DNA of 64,000 nt from CAZFHA01 sp964518595. Its GTDB lineage: Bacteria; Bacillota; Clostridia; Saccharofermentanales; Saccharofermentanaceae. Location of the stretch: the NCBI GenBank assembly GCA_964518595.1, contig CAZFHA010000020.1, positions 4,324 through 68,323 of the forward strand. The letters are read 5' to 3'. This document shows positions 7,450 to 15,814 of this stretch, in pieces. The notes beneath the pieces were generated by a model that saw only the letters and a program-made list of their open reading frames with translations, had not been told where the DNA came from and ran no database searches. The first letter of the stretch is position 1, and the number at the start of each line of letters is the position of its first letter. The position numbers and the translations under genes were made by a program.

Positions 7450-9784
7450 TACTTTCCTCCTTGGACACTACAACATCTTCCTGTGTGCTTTTTGTTTTGC
7501 TCCGCCGCCCTGACTTAGTTGTCTTAGTAGCGTCCTTCTTATCAGCTTTAGTAGCTTCCTTTTTAGAAGCTTCTTTCTTAACAACTTCCGTTGAGTTATT
7601 CTCTTCAGCTCCAGCTTCTGCATCGGAAGCCGCATCCTTTTTGGCCGATTTTTTAGCATTGGTAGGACAATCTCTGTTACTGCATCGCGGATAGGACTTG
7701 CCACGAAACTTCTTCCAAACCATATAACTATTACAAGTCTCACAAAGTTTGCCTTCTACCGGCAGATCCCAGCTAATAAAACCGCACTCCGGGTCTTTAC
7801 CTTTTTTATCGCAGGTGTAAAACTGCCGCCCCTTAAACTTTCTGGAGGTATGAACAGTCAAGCCTGAGCCACATAATGGACAAGTGCCTTGAACGGCAAT
7901 TTCCAAATTCTTGGTATATTTACATTCAGGAAAACGAGAGCAGGCAATAAACTTACCATACCGGCCTTCTTTTATAACTAACTCCCCTTCATGACATTCC
8001 GGGCAAGCCTCACCAGTCTTCTCCTGTTTCATAGCTACTTTTTCAACTTCGGCAGTAGCCTTAACAATTTGGTCATGGAAAGGCGGATAGAAGTCAGATA
8101 AAACATCTACCCAGTTCTTCTTTCCTAACTCAATAGCGTCAAGTAACTCTTCCATTTGAGCTGTAAAAGTAGTATCAACAATGTTATCAAAATTATTTGC
8201 TAGTAGTTTAGTTACAATGATTCCCAGCTCCGTAGGCGAAAGATATTTGGCTTGCTTTTCAACATAATTTCGCTCTAAAATGGTTGAGATAGTTGGGGCA
8301 TAGGTAGACGGCCGCCCAATCCCCTGCTCTTCCATCGCTTTAATCAGAGTTGCTTCTGTATAGCGTGGCGGCGGCAAGGTAAACTTCTGCTCCGGTGTTA
8401 GTTTTAAGAGGTGAAGTATCTGCTCTTCTACCAGTTCAGGTAATTTTTCTTTGCTACCGACTTTATCAGCTTCATTGCTACTATTATCTACCCCTTCCTC
8501 AACTACATCTCCATAGGCAGCTAAAAATCCTGCAAAGCGAATCGTTTCACCTTGGCTACGAAATACCTGTTCCCCAGCCAAAATATCTACACTTACAGTA
8601 TCCACTTCAGCAGCAGACATTTGTGAAGCCAAAAAGCGATCCCAGATCAATTTATAAAGCCGATATTGATCGTGAGACAGAGAGTTTTGAATTTGTTCAG
8701 GAGATAACTCAAAATGAGCCGGTCGAATAGCTTCATGGGCATCTTGAGCAGCATTCTTATTAGAGAAACGTCGAGGTGACTTAGGTAAAAAACGCTCGCC
8801 ATAACGTTGACTAATCAAATCACGAGCCATCCCCATGGCTTCGTCCGAAATTCTTACAGAGTCAGTACGGATATAAGAAACCAGGGCGGTTTGTCCCTGC
8901 CCACTTATCTCAACACCTTCGTATAATTGCTGTGCCACACTCATGGTTTTTCGCGAGGAAAAGCTAAGTCTTCGGGAAGCCTCCTGCTGAAGTGTACTGG
9001 TAGTAAAAGGAGCTGCCGGCTGACGCTGCTTACTGCCCTTTTTAACTTTACCTACGGTAAAGTCTTTCCCTTTAATATCTGCAAGTACTGCTTCCGCTTG
9101 TTCTTGATTCTGTAACCTTACCTTCTCAACCTTCGCACCCTTTTGCCTGCCTTGATAGCGAGCCCGAAAACTTTGAGTCCGATCTTCCGGTGACAATTCC
9201 GCAGTCAGTAACCAATACTCTTCTTTCTGAAAATTATTGATTTCCGTTTCACGATCAACAATCATTTTAGTTGCTACAGATTGAACACGTCCTGCCGAGA
9301 GGCCTTTTCGAATCTTCTTCCAGAGCAGAGGGCTGAGCTCATACCCTACAAGACGATCAAGAATTCTTCTTGCTTGTTGGGCATTAACCAGATCCAGATC
9401 TATTGATCTGGGTTTATCAATTGCTGACTTTACGGCTTTAGCTGTAATTTCATTAAAGCTGACTCGGCAATCTGATAGGGGGTCCACACCAAGTACCCCG
9501 GCTATATGCCATGCAATAGCCTCACCTTCTCTATCAGGGTCAGTTGCGATATAAATTTGTTCCACATCTGAAGACATGTCCTTCAGCTCTCGAATGACTT
9601 TTTCTTTTCCACGCATATTGATATACGTGGGCTTAAAGTTCTTCTTAACATCGACCCCTAAGGTGGAAGAAGGCAAATCACGGATATGCCCAACAGAAGC
9701 CGTAATTCGAAAATCTTTCCCTAAATATCGGCCAATGGTTTTAGCTTTAGCCGGTGACTCAACGATGACAAGTTTTTTTCCCAT
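7436..9784 (-). CDS. topA: DNA topoisomerase I
   Basis: Type IA topoisomerase that relaxes negative supercoils. Its 782 residues begin with the TOPRIM domain (KKLVIVESPAKAKTIGRYLG and DPDREGEAIAWH). The catalytic tyrosine lies in VSYIRTDSVRIS, and YTEATLIKAMEEQGIGRPSTYA follows. Three C4 zinc fingers close the fold (CPEC..CSRFPEC, CPLC..CDKKGKDPEC, CETC..CSNRDC). The last 75 residues are a low-complexity tail rich in Lys, Ala, Glu and Thr that probably binds nucleic acid loosely or is disordered. It follows dprA, with its own promoter candidate inside the end of dprA. Confidence 0.98.
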   Translation of the reverse strand: MGKKLVIVESPAKAKTIGRYLGKDFRITASVGHIRDLPSSTLGVDVKKNFKPTYINMRGKEKVIRELKDMSSDVEQIYIATDPDREGEAIAWHIAGVLGVDPLSDCRVSFNEITAKAVKSAIDKPRSIDLDLVNAQQARRILDRLVGYELSPLLWKKIRKGLSAGRVQSVATKMIVDRETEINNFQKEEYWLLTAELSPEDRTQSFRARYQGRQKGAKVEKVRLQNQEQAEAVLADIKGKDFTVGKVKKGSKQRQPAAPFTTSTLQQEASRRLSFSSRKTMSVAQQLYEGVEISGQGQTALVSYIRTDSVRISDEAMGMARDLISQRYGERFLPKSPRRFSNKNAAQDAHEAIRPAHFELSPEQIQNSLSHDQYRLYKLIWDRFLASQMSAAEVDTVSVDILAGEQVFRSQGETIRFAGFLAAYGDVVEEGVDNSSNEADKVGSKEKLPELVEEQILHLLKLTPEQKFTLPPPRYTEATLIKAMEEQGIGRPSTYAPTISTILERNYVEKQAKYLSPTELGIIVTKLLANNFDNIVDTTFTAQMEELLDAIELGKKNWVDVLSDFYPPFHDQIVKATAEVEKVAMKQEKTGEACPECHEGELVIKEGRYGKFIACSRFPECKYTKNLEIAVQGTCPLCGSGLTVHTSRKFKGRQFYTCDKKGKDPECGFISWDLPVEGKLCETCNSYMVWKKFRGKSYPRCSNRDCPTNAKKSAKKDAASDAEAGAEENNSTEVVKKEASKKEATKADKKDATKTTKSGRRSKTKSTQEDVVVSKEESSDQG

Positions 9785-9885
9785 ATTGGTACGCCCTTCA
9801 TCTTGTTTTTTTATCTAACAGACCGCTCTGTCTGTACTCCTCAAAGAATGTCAAATAAACATTCCGCTAAGACAATCTGTGTACC

Positions 9886-9916
9886 ATTATATACTTTATA
9901 TATGGGAAAAAGTCAA
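9886..9916 (-). promoter_or_regulatory. Promoter candidate for topA-trmFO
   Basis: On the minus strand, TTGACT (9911-9916) is followed after 17 bases by TATATA (9888-9893), or after 19 bases by TATAAT (9886-9891). It lies across the dprA stop. It would give a leader of about 95 bases containing a small ACAGAC/GTCTGT hairpin. Confidence 0.5.
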
Positions 9917-11059
9917 AGCATACCCTTGAGAACTTTCAGAAATATAGCCAGAAAGTGTTAATTCCGCTAATATTTCCGCCATATCTATAAAAGATAAACC
10001 GGTAACTTCCATCAGCTCATCAATTGACATTACGCCTATCTCTAAATGTTGTAACACCTTCTCCCGGTTATCCTCTGGTGCACTTAAAGATACACAGCTA
10101 TCAACTTGCCGTATTTGATCCAGTTTACGGTTAAAGCTAACATTAGCCAAACGTTCAACTATATCCTCCGCACGCAAAAGGAGCTCGGCGCCATCCCTTA
10201 GCAAGGATAAATTTCCTTTGGATTTTTCGGCATAAATATTTCCTGGAACAACAAAAACATCTCTGCCTTGAACAGCTGCAAAGGCTGCCGTATGCAAAGT
10301 CCCGCTATGCTCCCCCGCCTCCATAATAGCAACAACATCAGCCAAACCCGAGAGTATACGATTTCGGGCTGGAAAGTACTGACGGAGCACTTTAGTTCCA
10401 GGGGGCAATTCAGAAAGTAGTAAACCCTTTTGAGCAATAGTGTAGAATAGATTTTGGTTTTCCGAGGGGTATATTTGGTCTAATCCCCCTGCCATTACGG
10501 CGATAGTTTTGCCACTAATTGCCAAAGCCGTTTCATGTGCCTGCGTATCAATCCCTCTAGCCAGACCACTAACAATCACAACCTCTTTTTCGGCTAAAGC
10601 CTGAGTAATTTCTTTGGTCACTTTTAATCCATAGGCTGTTGGAGCTCGACTGCCCACTACTGCCACAGTGGATAAATTTTCTTTGGTTAAAGACAAATCG
10701 CCCAGAGTATATAGAACTAGGGGCATATTCTCTAAGGGCAATAGTCGTTTGGGATACTCTTGATCAAAATAATTAATTGAATTAAGACCTTGAGCAAGCC
10801 AGTAAGAGGCCTGTTCTTTCAAGGCAGATTTATAGGATGAAATATCAATGCGATTCTTGAGCCGCCCTAGGCGCCTACTATCAATTCTTGGTATAAGCTT
10901 ATTCAAAAGCTTATCAAAGGGCCAATGAAACATGTCTTGTGGCCTATCTTCCGGCCTATCTTTCCACCACTGCTTAAGAATAGTGCCATTAATAACACGA
11001 TTCATGAGAAGTAAGGAAAGAAATAAGTCCGCAGCCATCTTGTCAATTTCTGTCAGCAT
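9896..11059 (-). CDS. dprA: DNA-processing protein A
   Basis: DprA loads RecA on incoming single-stranded DNA during natural transformation. The 387-residue protein has an N-terminal SAM-like region (about 1-85), then the Rossmann domain with VVGSRAPTAYG, VSGLARGIDTQAHETAL, MAGGLDQIYPSENQ, FPARNRILSGLAD and EAGEHSGTLHTA. It ends with a winged-helix-like segment (VLQHLEIGVMSIDELMEVTGL). The ATG has AAGGTAGG a few bases upstream and lies 4 bases after the comM stop. With comM, and with comEA elsewhere in the window, it suggests a DNA-uptake pathway, though no pilus genes are present here. Confidence 0.95.
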   Translation of the reverse strand: MLTEIDKMAADLFLSLLLMNRVINGTILKQWWKDRPEDRPQDMFHWPFDKLLNKLIPRIDSRRLGRLKNRIDISSYKSALKEQASYWLAQGLNSINYFDQEYPKRLLPLENMPLVLYTLGDLSLTKENLSTVAVVGSRAPTAYGLKVTKEITQALAEKEVVIVSGLARGIDTQAHETALAISGKTIAVMAGGLDQIYPSENQNLFYTIAQKGLLLSELPPGTKVLRQYFPARNRILSGLADVVAIMEAGEHSGTLHTAAFAAVQGRDVFVVPGNIYAEKSKGNLSLLRDGAELLLRAEDIVERLANVSFNRKLDQIRQVDSCVSLSAPEDNREKVLQHLEIGVMSIDELMEVTGLSFIDMAEILAELTLSGYISESSQGYALTFSHI

Positions 11060-11063
11060 ATTC

Positions 11064-12644
11064 CTACCTTCTTACTTTCAAATATTGAGGTCTATAGATC
11101 ATAGCTTCTTTGATATGTATAGGGCTTATGTCTAGGGATTCTTGCCAGTCTGCAATAGTGCGTGCGATTCGAAGCAGGTAATTCAGCCCCCTTGCAGATA
11201 AGGATAAATTTTCTGCTACTGATGCTGCATAATCTAATGCCTTTTGCTCAATCCGAAAAAAATCCCTAAGATCATCGGCTTGGACAAAAGCATTAAGCAT
11301 CCTTGAAATATGCCCTTGATCACAGCGGTCATATTGGCGTTGCCATATTTCCGCAATTCGCTTTGAAATAGCTAAACTTTCCTGCTTACTTTTCTGGTGA
11401 CCTGATATTGACTCTTTCAGAGCCACTGCATCAATTGAACGCATCTCGGTATATAAATGAATCCGATCCCAGAAAGCTCCGCTTAAGCGGTTTTGGTATG
11501 TCCTAATATTTTGAGGACTACAAATACATTTTCGTTTTGAACTGCCAGAATAACCGCAATGACAAGGGTTCATAGTGCCCACCAGTATGAATCCCTTAGC
11601 CCCTCTAACCAATTGAGAAAATCCATAATCCGCCAAATACCCCTGCTCCATTGGCTGCAGCAAATCTGTCAGATATTTTGAAGAAAAGGCTGTTATTTCA
11701 TCCATAAGTAAGATCCCATTATTGGCCTTTATTAGTTCTCCCGGCTTTCGAAGACTGGTTCCCAAAAGGCTGGCATGGCTGGATGAGGGAAAAACCTTGC
11801 GAAAGGGTCTTCGTAAAAGTTCACTGGAACTTATATCATTAAAACTATTTAAGGTGAGCAGTTGCTTTTGTTCTTCACCCGAAAGTGGCGGCAATAGACC
11901 AGCTAAAATTAAGGCAGCAGTAGTCTTACCGCAACCGGGACTACCAGATAAGAGAATATTGTGAAAACCAGCAGCTGCATATTGAAGAGCCTTTGAAGCT
12001 TTATGCTGCCCCTTTAAAAGGCTAAAATCTGGAAACTCTATCTTGTCAAAGTCATTTCGCCCATTTAATTCAGGCGGAATCAGTGTCTGTTCAAGGCCAA
12101 TCTGAGTAGCTTTCGTAGCAATTTCTCCTTTTAACACCTCCACAGCTGACTTTAAACTTTCCACTGCAAAACAAGGAAAATTATGAGCATAAGCTTCCTG
12201 ATAATTGCCCCAAGGTATTAAACAGTGATAAGACTGCATGTTAGAGAAATTCAGAAGCATAGCTGTAGCACCGGGAACTGGTAACACTAAGCCCGTTAAG
12301 GCTAACTCTCCAAAAGCAAAAATCTGTCCACGCCTATCCCCCAATTGCCCAGAAGCCGCTAAAATACCCAATGCCATTGGCAGATCAAAAGAAGAGCCAG
12401 ATTTGTGTAAATATGCCGGGACTAAGCTAATGGTAATACGCCCGGCCGGAAAAACCAGAGCACTATGGCGAAAAGCTGTTCTGACTCTCTCCTTAGCTTC
12501 ACGGATGGCTGAATCCCCCAGTCCAACCAGCTCAAAAATTGGCAGTCCCGGTACTATACTCACTTCAATAATTGCTCTTACAACTTTATAGTCCTGTAGA
12601 TATGCTGTAACAACTTTAGCATAGCGTATCTTTTTACTCTCCAT
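11064..12644 (-). CDS. comM: ComM/YifB-family Mg-chelatase-like AAA+ ATPase
   Basis: A 526-residue protein with an N-terminal Lon-protease-like fold (about 1-170; GLPIFELVGLGDSAIREAKERVRTA), the AAA+ core with Walker A GSPGCGKTTAA and Walker B GILLMDEI, and a C-terminal Mg-chelatase segment. ComM is a branch-migration helicase acting in transformation. The sensor stretch reads SGAFWDRIHLY rather than the usual LLDRIDL, a small departure. Four cysteines lie in CHCGYSGSSKRKCIC. An ATG at 12656 is open upstream, but GGGAGGG lies within it and 3 bases before the ATG at 12644, so the latter is used. It is the first gene of comM-dprA. Confidence 0.93.
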   Translation of the reverse strand: MESKKIRYAKVVTAYLQDYKVVRAIIEVSIVPGLPIFELVGLGDSAIREAKERVRTAFRHSALVFPAGRITISLVPAYLHKSGSSFDLPMALGILAASGQLGDRRGQIFAFGELALTGLVLPVPGATAMLLNFSNMQSYHCLIPWGNYQEAYAHNFPCFAVESLKSAVEVLKGEIATKATQIGLEQTLIPPELNGRNDFDKIEFPDFSLLKGQHKASKALQYAAAGFHNILLSGSPGCGKTTAALILAGLLPPLSGEEQKQLLTLNSFNDISSSELLRRPFRKVFPSSSHASLLGTSLRKPGELIKANNGILLMDEITAFSSKYLTDLLQPMEQGYLADYGFSQLVRGAKGFILVGTMNPCHCGYSGSSKRKCICSPQNIRTYQNRLSGAFWDRIHLYTEMRSIDAVALKESISGHQKSKQESLAISKRIAEIWQRQYDRCDQGHISRMLNAFVQADDLRDFFRIEQKALDYAASVAENLSLSARGLNYLLRIARTIADWQESLDISPIHIKEAMIYRPQYLKVRR

Positions 12645-12673
12645 ATTCCCTCCCATGATCTTTCTGGGTCAAC

Positions 12674-12702
12674 CTAATATAACTACATTACAATTTCAGC
12701 AA
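12674..12702 (-). promoter_or_regulatory. Promoter candidate for comM-dprA
   Basis: On the minus strand, TTGCTG (12697-12702) and TATTAG (12674-12679) are 17 bases apart, about 30 bases before the comM ATG. The remaining 250 bases up to ychF hold no gene that I can support. Confidence 0.4.
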
Positions 12703-12950
12703 AGGAGAAAACTATAAGTTTCCAGACAAAAAGTGACAAAAACTGTCAGTAAAAATTAGAGAATCAATCTATTTGAGAACTAGGCACTGCTGAAAAGCCA
12801 TTGATATCAGCACTTTTCACGTCTACAAATCAAAAAATTTCTATTAATCATAACTTTTGCTTTGATCGAGCTGCAAGAAAAGGAACGGTTCATGATATAA
12901 TTTTGTGGTATATTTATGTAAAGAATGCAAGAGATGAAAGAGGTCATAAT

Positions 12951-14042
12951 ATGAAGCTTGGAATTGTCGGTCTGCCTAATGTGGGAAAAAGTACTTTATT
13001 TAATGCCATTACAAAGGCAGGTGCTGAATCTGCTAATTACCCATTTTGTACTATTGAGCCCAATGTTGGCGTAGTTTCAGTTCCAGATCCCCGTTTAGAC
13101 CATTTAGCAACCATGTATAATCCTGCCAAATATACCCCGGCTATTATTGAGTTCGTTGACATTGCCGGACTAGTACGAGGTGCCAGTAAGGGTGAGGGCT
13201 TGGGCAATAAATTTCTGGCAAACATACGTGAAGTTGATGCAATTGTTCATGTTGTGCGCTGCTTTGATGACCCCAATGTAGTTCACGTTGACGGCGGTGC
13301 TGATCCTCGTCGAGATATTGCTACAATTAATTTAGAATTGATCTTATCTGACTTAGAGTATATGGAAAGACGCCTTGATAAAACACGTAAAATGATGAAA
13401 GGCGGCGACAAAAAATTTGAAGCAGAGCTTAAATTGTACGAAAAAATTTATGAAACATTAAGTGCAGAGAAACCAGCACGGTTACTTGATTTTGATGAAG
13501 AAGAGCAAGTATTTTTAAAGGAACTACCTCTGCTTACTATGAAACCCGTCCTATTTGCCGCTAATATCGCTGAAGATCAGGTAGGACAACCGGATTCTGA
13601 ATACATTGATATCGTTCGGGCCATTGCTAAGGAAGAAGATGCTGAGGTGGTAGTGATCTCAGCCAAGATCGAAGAAGAAATTGCTATGCTTGATGAAGAA
13701 GAACGCCGAATTTTCTTGGAAGATCTGGGTTTAGATCAATCAGGTTTAGATAAAATGATTCAAGCCGGTTATAAGTTATTGGGTCTCATCTCTTTTTTAA
13801 CTGCAGGACCAACTGAGGTGAGAGCTTGGACTATCCGCCAAGGAACCAAGGCTCCTGCTGCTGCCGGTAAAATTCATTCTGATTTTGAGCGCGGTTTTAT
13901 TCGTGCCGAAGTGGTAGCCTTTAATGATCTTCTTACCAGTCAGAGTTATGCTGCTGCGAGAGAAAAAGGGCTGGTCAGATCTGAGGGTAAAGAATACATT
14001 ATGAAAGATGGCGATGTTGTCTTATTTAGGTTTAATGTGTAA
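12951..14042 (+). CDS. ychF: Redox-regulated ATPase YchF (OLA1 type)
   Basis: An Obg-family P-loop protein that prefers ATP and binds ribosomes. It has 363 residues, the usual length. Residues 1-270 form the G domain: GLPNVGKSTLFNAIT (P-loop), NYPFCTIEPNVG, FVDIAGLVRGASKGEGLGNKFL, and NIAED where a GTPase would have NKxD. The C-terminal TGS domain ends AGKIHSDFERGFIRAEVVAFND. A longer open frame from 12801 is ignored because the family begins at MKLGIVG. A TATAAT at 12896-12901 may be its -10 box, although no clear -35 is seen. The MBL gene follows 40 bases on. Confidence 0.97.
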   Translation: MKLGIVGLPNVGKSTLFNAITKAGAESANYPFCTIEPNVGVVSVPDPRLDHLATMYNPAKYTPAIIEFVDIAGLVRGASKGEGLGNKFLANIREVDAIVHVVRCFDDPNVVHVDGGADPRRDIATINLELILSDLEYMERRLDKTRKMMKGGDKKFEAELKLYEKIYETLSAEKPARLLDFDEEEQVFLKELPLLTMKPVLFAANIAEDQVGQPDSEYIDIVRAIAKEEDAEVVVISAKIEEEIAMLDEEERRIFLEDLGLDQSGLDKMIQAGYKLLGLISFLTAGPTEVRAWTIRQGTKAPAAAGKIHSDFERGFIRAEVVAFNDLLTSQSYAAAREKGLVRSEGKEYIMKDGDVVLFRFNV

Positions 14043-14082
14043 GCAGCACCAGAATATCCGGCAATTGAGGTGAATACCCCTT

Positions 14083-14817
14083 ATGGAGATAAAATTGTTA
14101 ACAATCACCTTCCGGCCAAGTCCAGGTGTAGTCTATACCGTTCACCCGGCAGCCCTTCTGTATCAGAATAAAGTGATACTTGTAGACTGCGGCTATCCCG
14201 ATTCTATTCCTCAAATTAGTGCTGAACTTAATAGGTTGGGTACTAATTTGAGCCAGATAGCTAAAATTATAATTACTCATCATGACCATGATCATATGGG
14301 TGCATTAAAGCCATTAGTTGAAAAGTATCCTGATATAGAAGTACTCTGTTCAGAAGTCGAAGCACCCTACATTTTGGGTTTGAAGAAATCCCTTAGATTG
14401 CTTCAAGCAGAAGCATTACAAGAAACTCTTCCACCAGAAGAACAGGAAGGTGGAAGAGTGTTTCAGAAATTCATTGCCTCGGTTGAAAAAGTCGACGCTG
14501 TGACTACAATACAGCCTGATGAAGTAATCAGTTGGGGTGATGATATTGTGGTAGTCGATACAAAGGGTCATATGCCCGGACATATATCTTTGTATATTCC
14601 CCACCATAAAACCCTTATCACCGGGGATGCATTGGTGGTTGAGAATAATAGTTTACAGATGCCTATGGCTAGATTTGTTTTAGACCAAGAAAAGGCCGAA
14701 CAATCTATTCGCAACTTATTAAATTATGATATTGAGCGAATTCTCTGTTATCATGGTGGGTATTTTGAAAAGGATGTGATGAGCGAACTTAATCGTTTAG
14801 TGGAAAACTTCTCCTAA
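14083..14817 (+). CDS. MBL-fold metallo-hydrolase
   Basis: A 244-residue metallo-beta-lactamase-fold hydrolase. The metal motif is THHDHDHMGALKPLV. This fits the common THxDxDHxG variant of HxHxDH. Further ligands lie in GHMPGHISLYIP (His), ITGDALVVENN (Asp) and ILCYHGGYF (His). The substrate cannot be read from the sequence; relatives include lactonases, phosphodiesterases and glyoxalase II. GAGGTG lies 10 bases before the ATG. It follows ychF and then meets the polA cluster head to head. No convincing terminator is visible in the 58 bases between them. Confidence 0.85.
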   Translation: MEIKLLTITFRPSPGVVYTVHPAALLYQNKVILVDCGYPDSIPQISAELNRLGTNLSQIAKIIITHHDHDHMGALKPLVEKYPDIEVLCSEVEAPYILGLKKSLRLLQAEALQETLPPEEQEGGRVFQKFIASVEKVDAVTTIQPDEVISWGDDIVVVDTKGHMPGHISLYIPHHKTLITGDALVVENNSLQMPMARFVLDQEKAEQSIRNLLNYDIERILCYHGGYFEKDVMSELNRLVENFS

Positions 14818-14875
14818 AGGACGAATCTATCCTCCTCCAGAAACAAGGATTCCAGACAATTATTCATCTATATCC

Positions 14876-15205
14876 TTAATTTTCATCTTGAGCATCTTTA
14901 TCCGTAGTCTCTGGTGTGATAGCACCAGCTTCAAATTTTCGGACAATAAACAGAATCATCAAGGAGCTGGCCACAAATATAAGAAAAACTAATATCTGTA
15001 GAATCCACATCCATAGCGGACTTAATATGGGTTTAATCCAAGATACCAGCAATATGAGGGTCGTTCCACTACAATATAGAATGCCGCTGATACGCAGATA
15101 GCGCTTTAGCAAAACTTGTTTCTGTTTTAGAGCAAAAAGCAGAACGAAAAAAATGACTAAAGAAAAAATAAAGAATCCCAGTGCAGTCAGATCAACTGAG
15201 TTCAT
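14876..15205 (-). CDS. Small membrane protein of unknown function
   Basis: A 109-residue protein with three predicted membrane helices, at about residues 6-25, 38-57 and 66-88, and an acidic tail (TPETTDKDAQDEN). I do not recognise a family. Its ATG overlaps the coaE stop (ATGA), so it is translationally coupled to coaE and is the last gene of the polA-coaE cluster. That tight coupling and its regular composition support a real gene. Confidence 0.6.
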   Translation of the reverse strand: MNSVDLTALGFFIFSLVIFFVLLFALKQKQVLLKRYLRISGILYCSGTTLILLVSWIKPILSPLWMWILQILVFLIFVASSLMILFIVRKFEAGAITPETTDKDAQDEN

Positions 15206-15810
15206 ATTCTAATCCCCCTCTTGTGAAGTTCCTTTTCAATTAACTCTTTTACCTGAGTCTCAAGATGAGCCATATCTTGATCGTTTTGAATCACAAAATC
15301 AGCTATATCTTCATATTCTTCCGCTGTCATTTGCATATCCATTCTACGCTTAGCTTCCTCATTTGTCATACCTCTCAGCAAGAGTCGGTCTAGACGCAAT
15401 TCTAAGGGTGCTGAAACTGTCCAAATTTGATTGCAACTATCAACAAAACCACGTTGAACAGGAATCGGCACATCTAGGGCTATAACTTTTGTTCCCTTCT
15501 GACGCTCTGCCTCTATCTTTTCAGCCATCTCTGCTAAGACATGCCTATGAATAACGGCAGAAAGCTGATCTAACTTGGTGCGATTAGAAAAAACAATTTC
15601 TGCCACTTGATTACGTTTCAAACTTCCAGAAGCATCAAATACCCGATTCCCTAAAGTTTCGCGAATTTCCTCCAGAGCCCGCCCTCCGCTTTCAGTCACT
15701 TCACGTGATATCTTATCTGCATCCAATACCAAAACGCCTCTATCGGCCAGAATTCTTGCTACAGTGCTTTTACCAGTTCCAATACCACCGGTTATACCAA
15801 TTACAAACAC
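15202..15810 (-). CDS. coaE: Dephospho-CoA kinase
   Basis: CoaE phosphorylates dephospho-CoA, the last step of coenzyme A synthesis. The 202-residue protein has the P-loop GITGGIGTGKSTVARIL, VLDADKISREV (Asp of the DxD region), and the lid region RLLLRGMTNEEAKRRMDMQM. It starts with GTG at 15810. AAGGAG lies 7 bases upstream within the last polA codons, and no ATG is better placed. The polA-coaE order is common in Firmicutes. Confidence 0.96.
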   Translation of the reverse strand: MFVIGITGGIGTGKSTVARILADRGVLVLDADKISREVTESGGRALEEIRETLGNRVFDASGSLKRNQVAEIVFSNRTKLDQLSAVIHRHVLAEMAEKIEAERQKGTKVIALDVPIPVQRGFVDSCNQIWTVSAPLELRLDRLLLRGMTNEEAKRRMDMQMTAEEYEDIADFVIQNDQDMAHLETQVKELIEKELHKRGIRI

Positions 15811-15814
15811 CTAA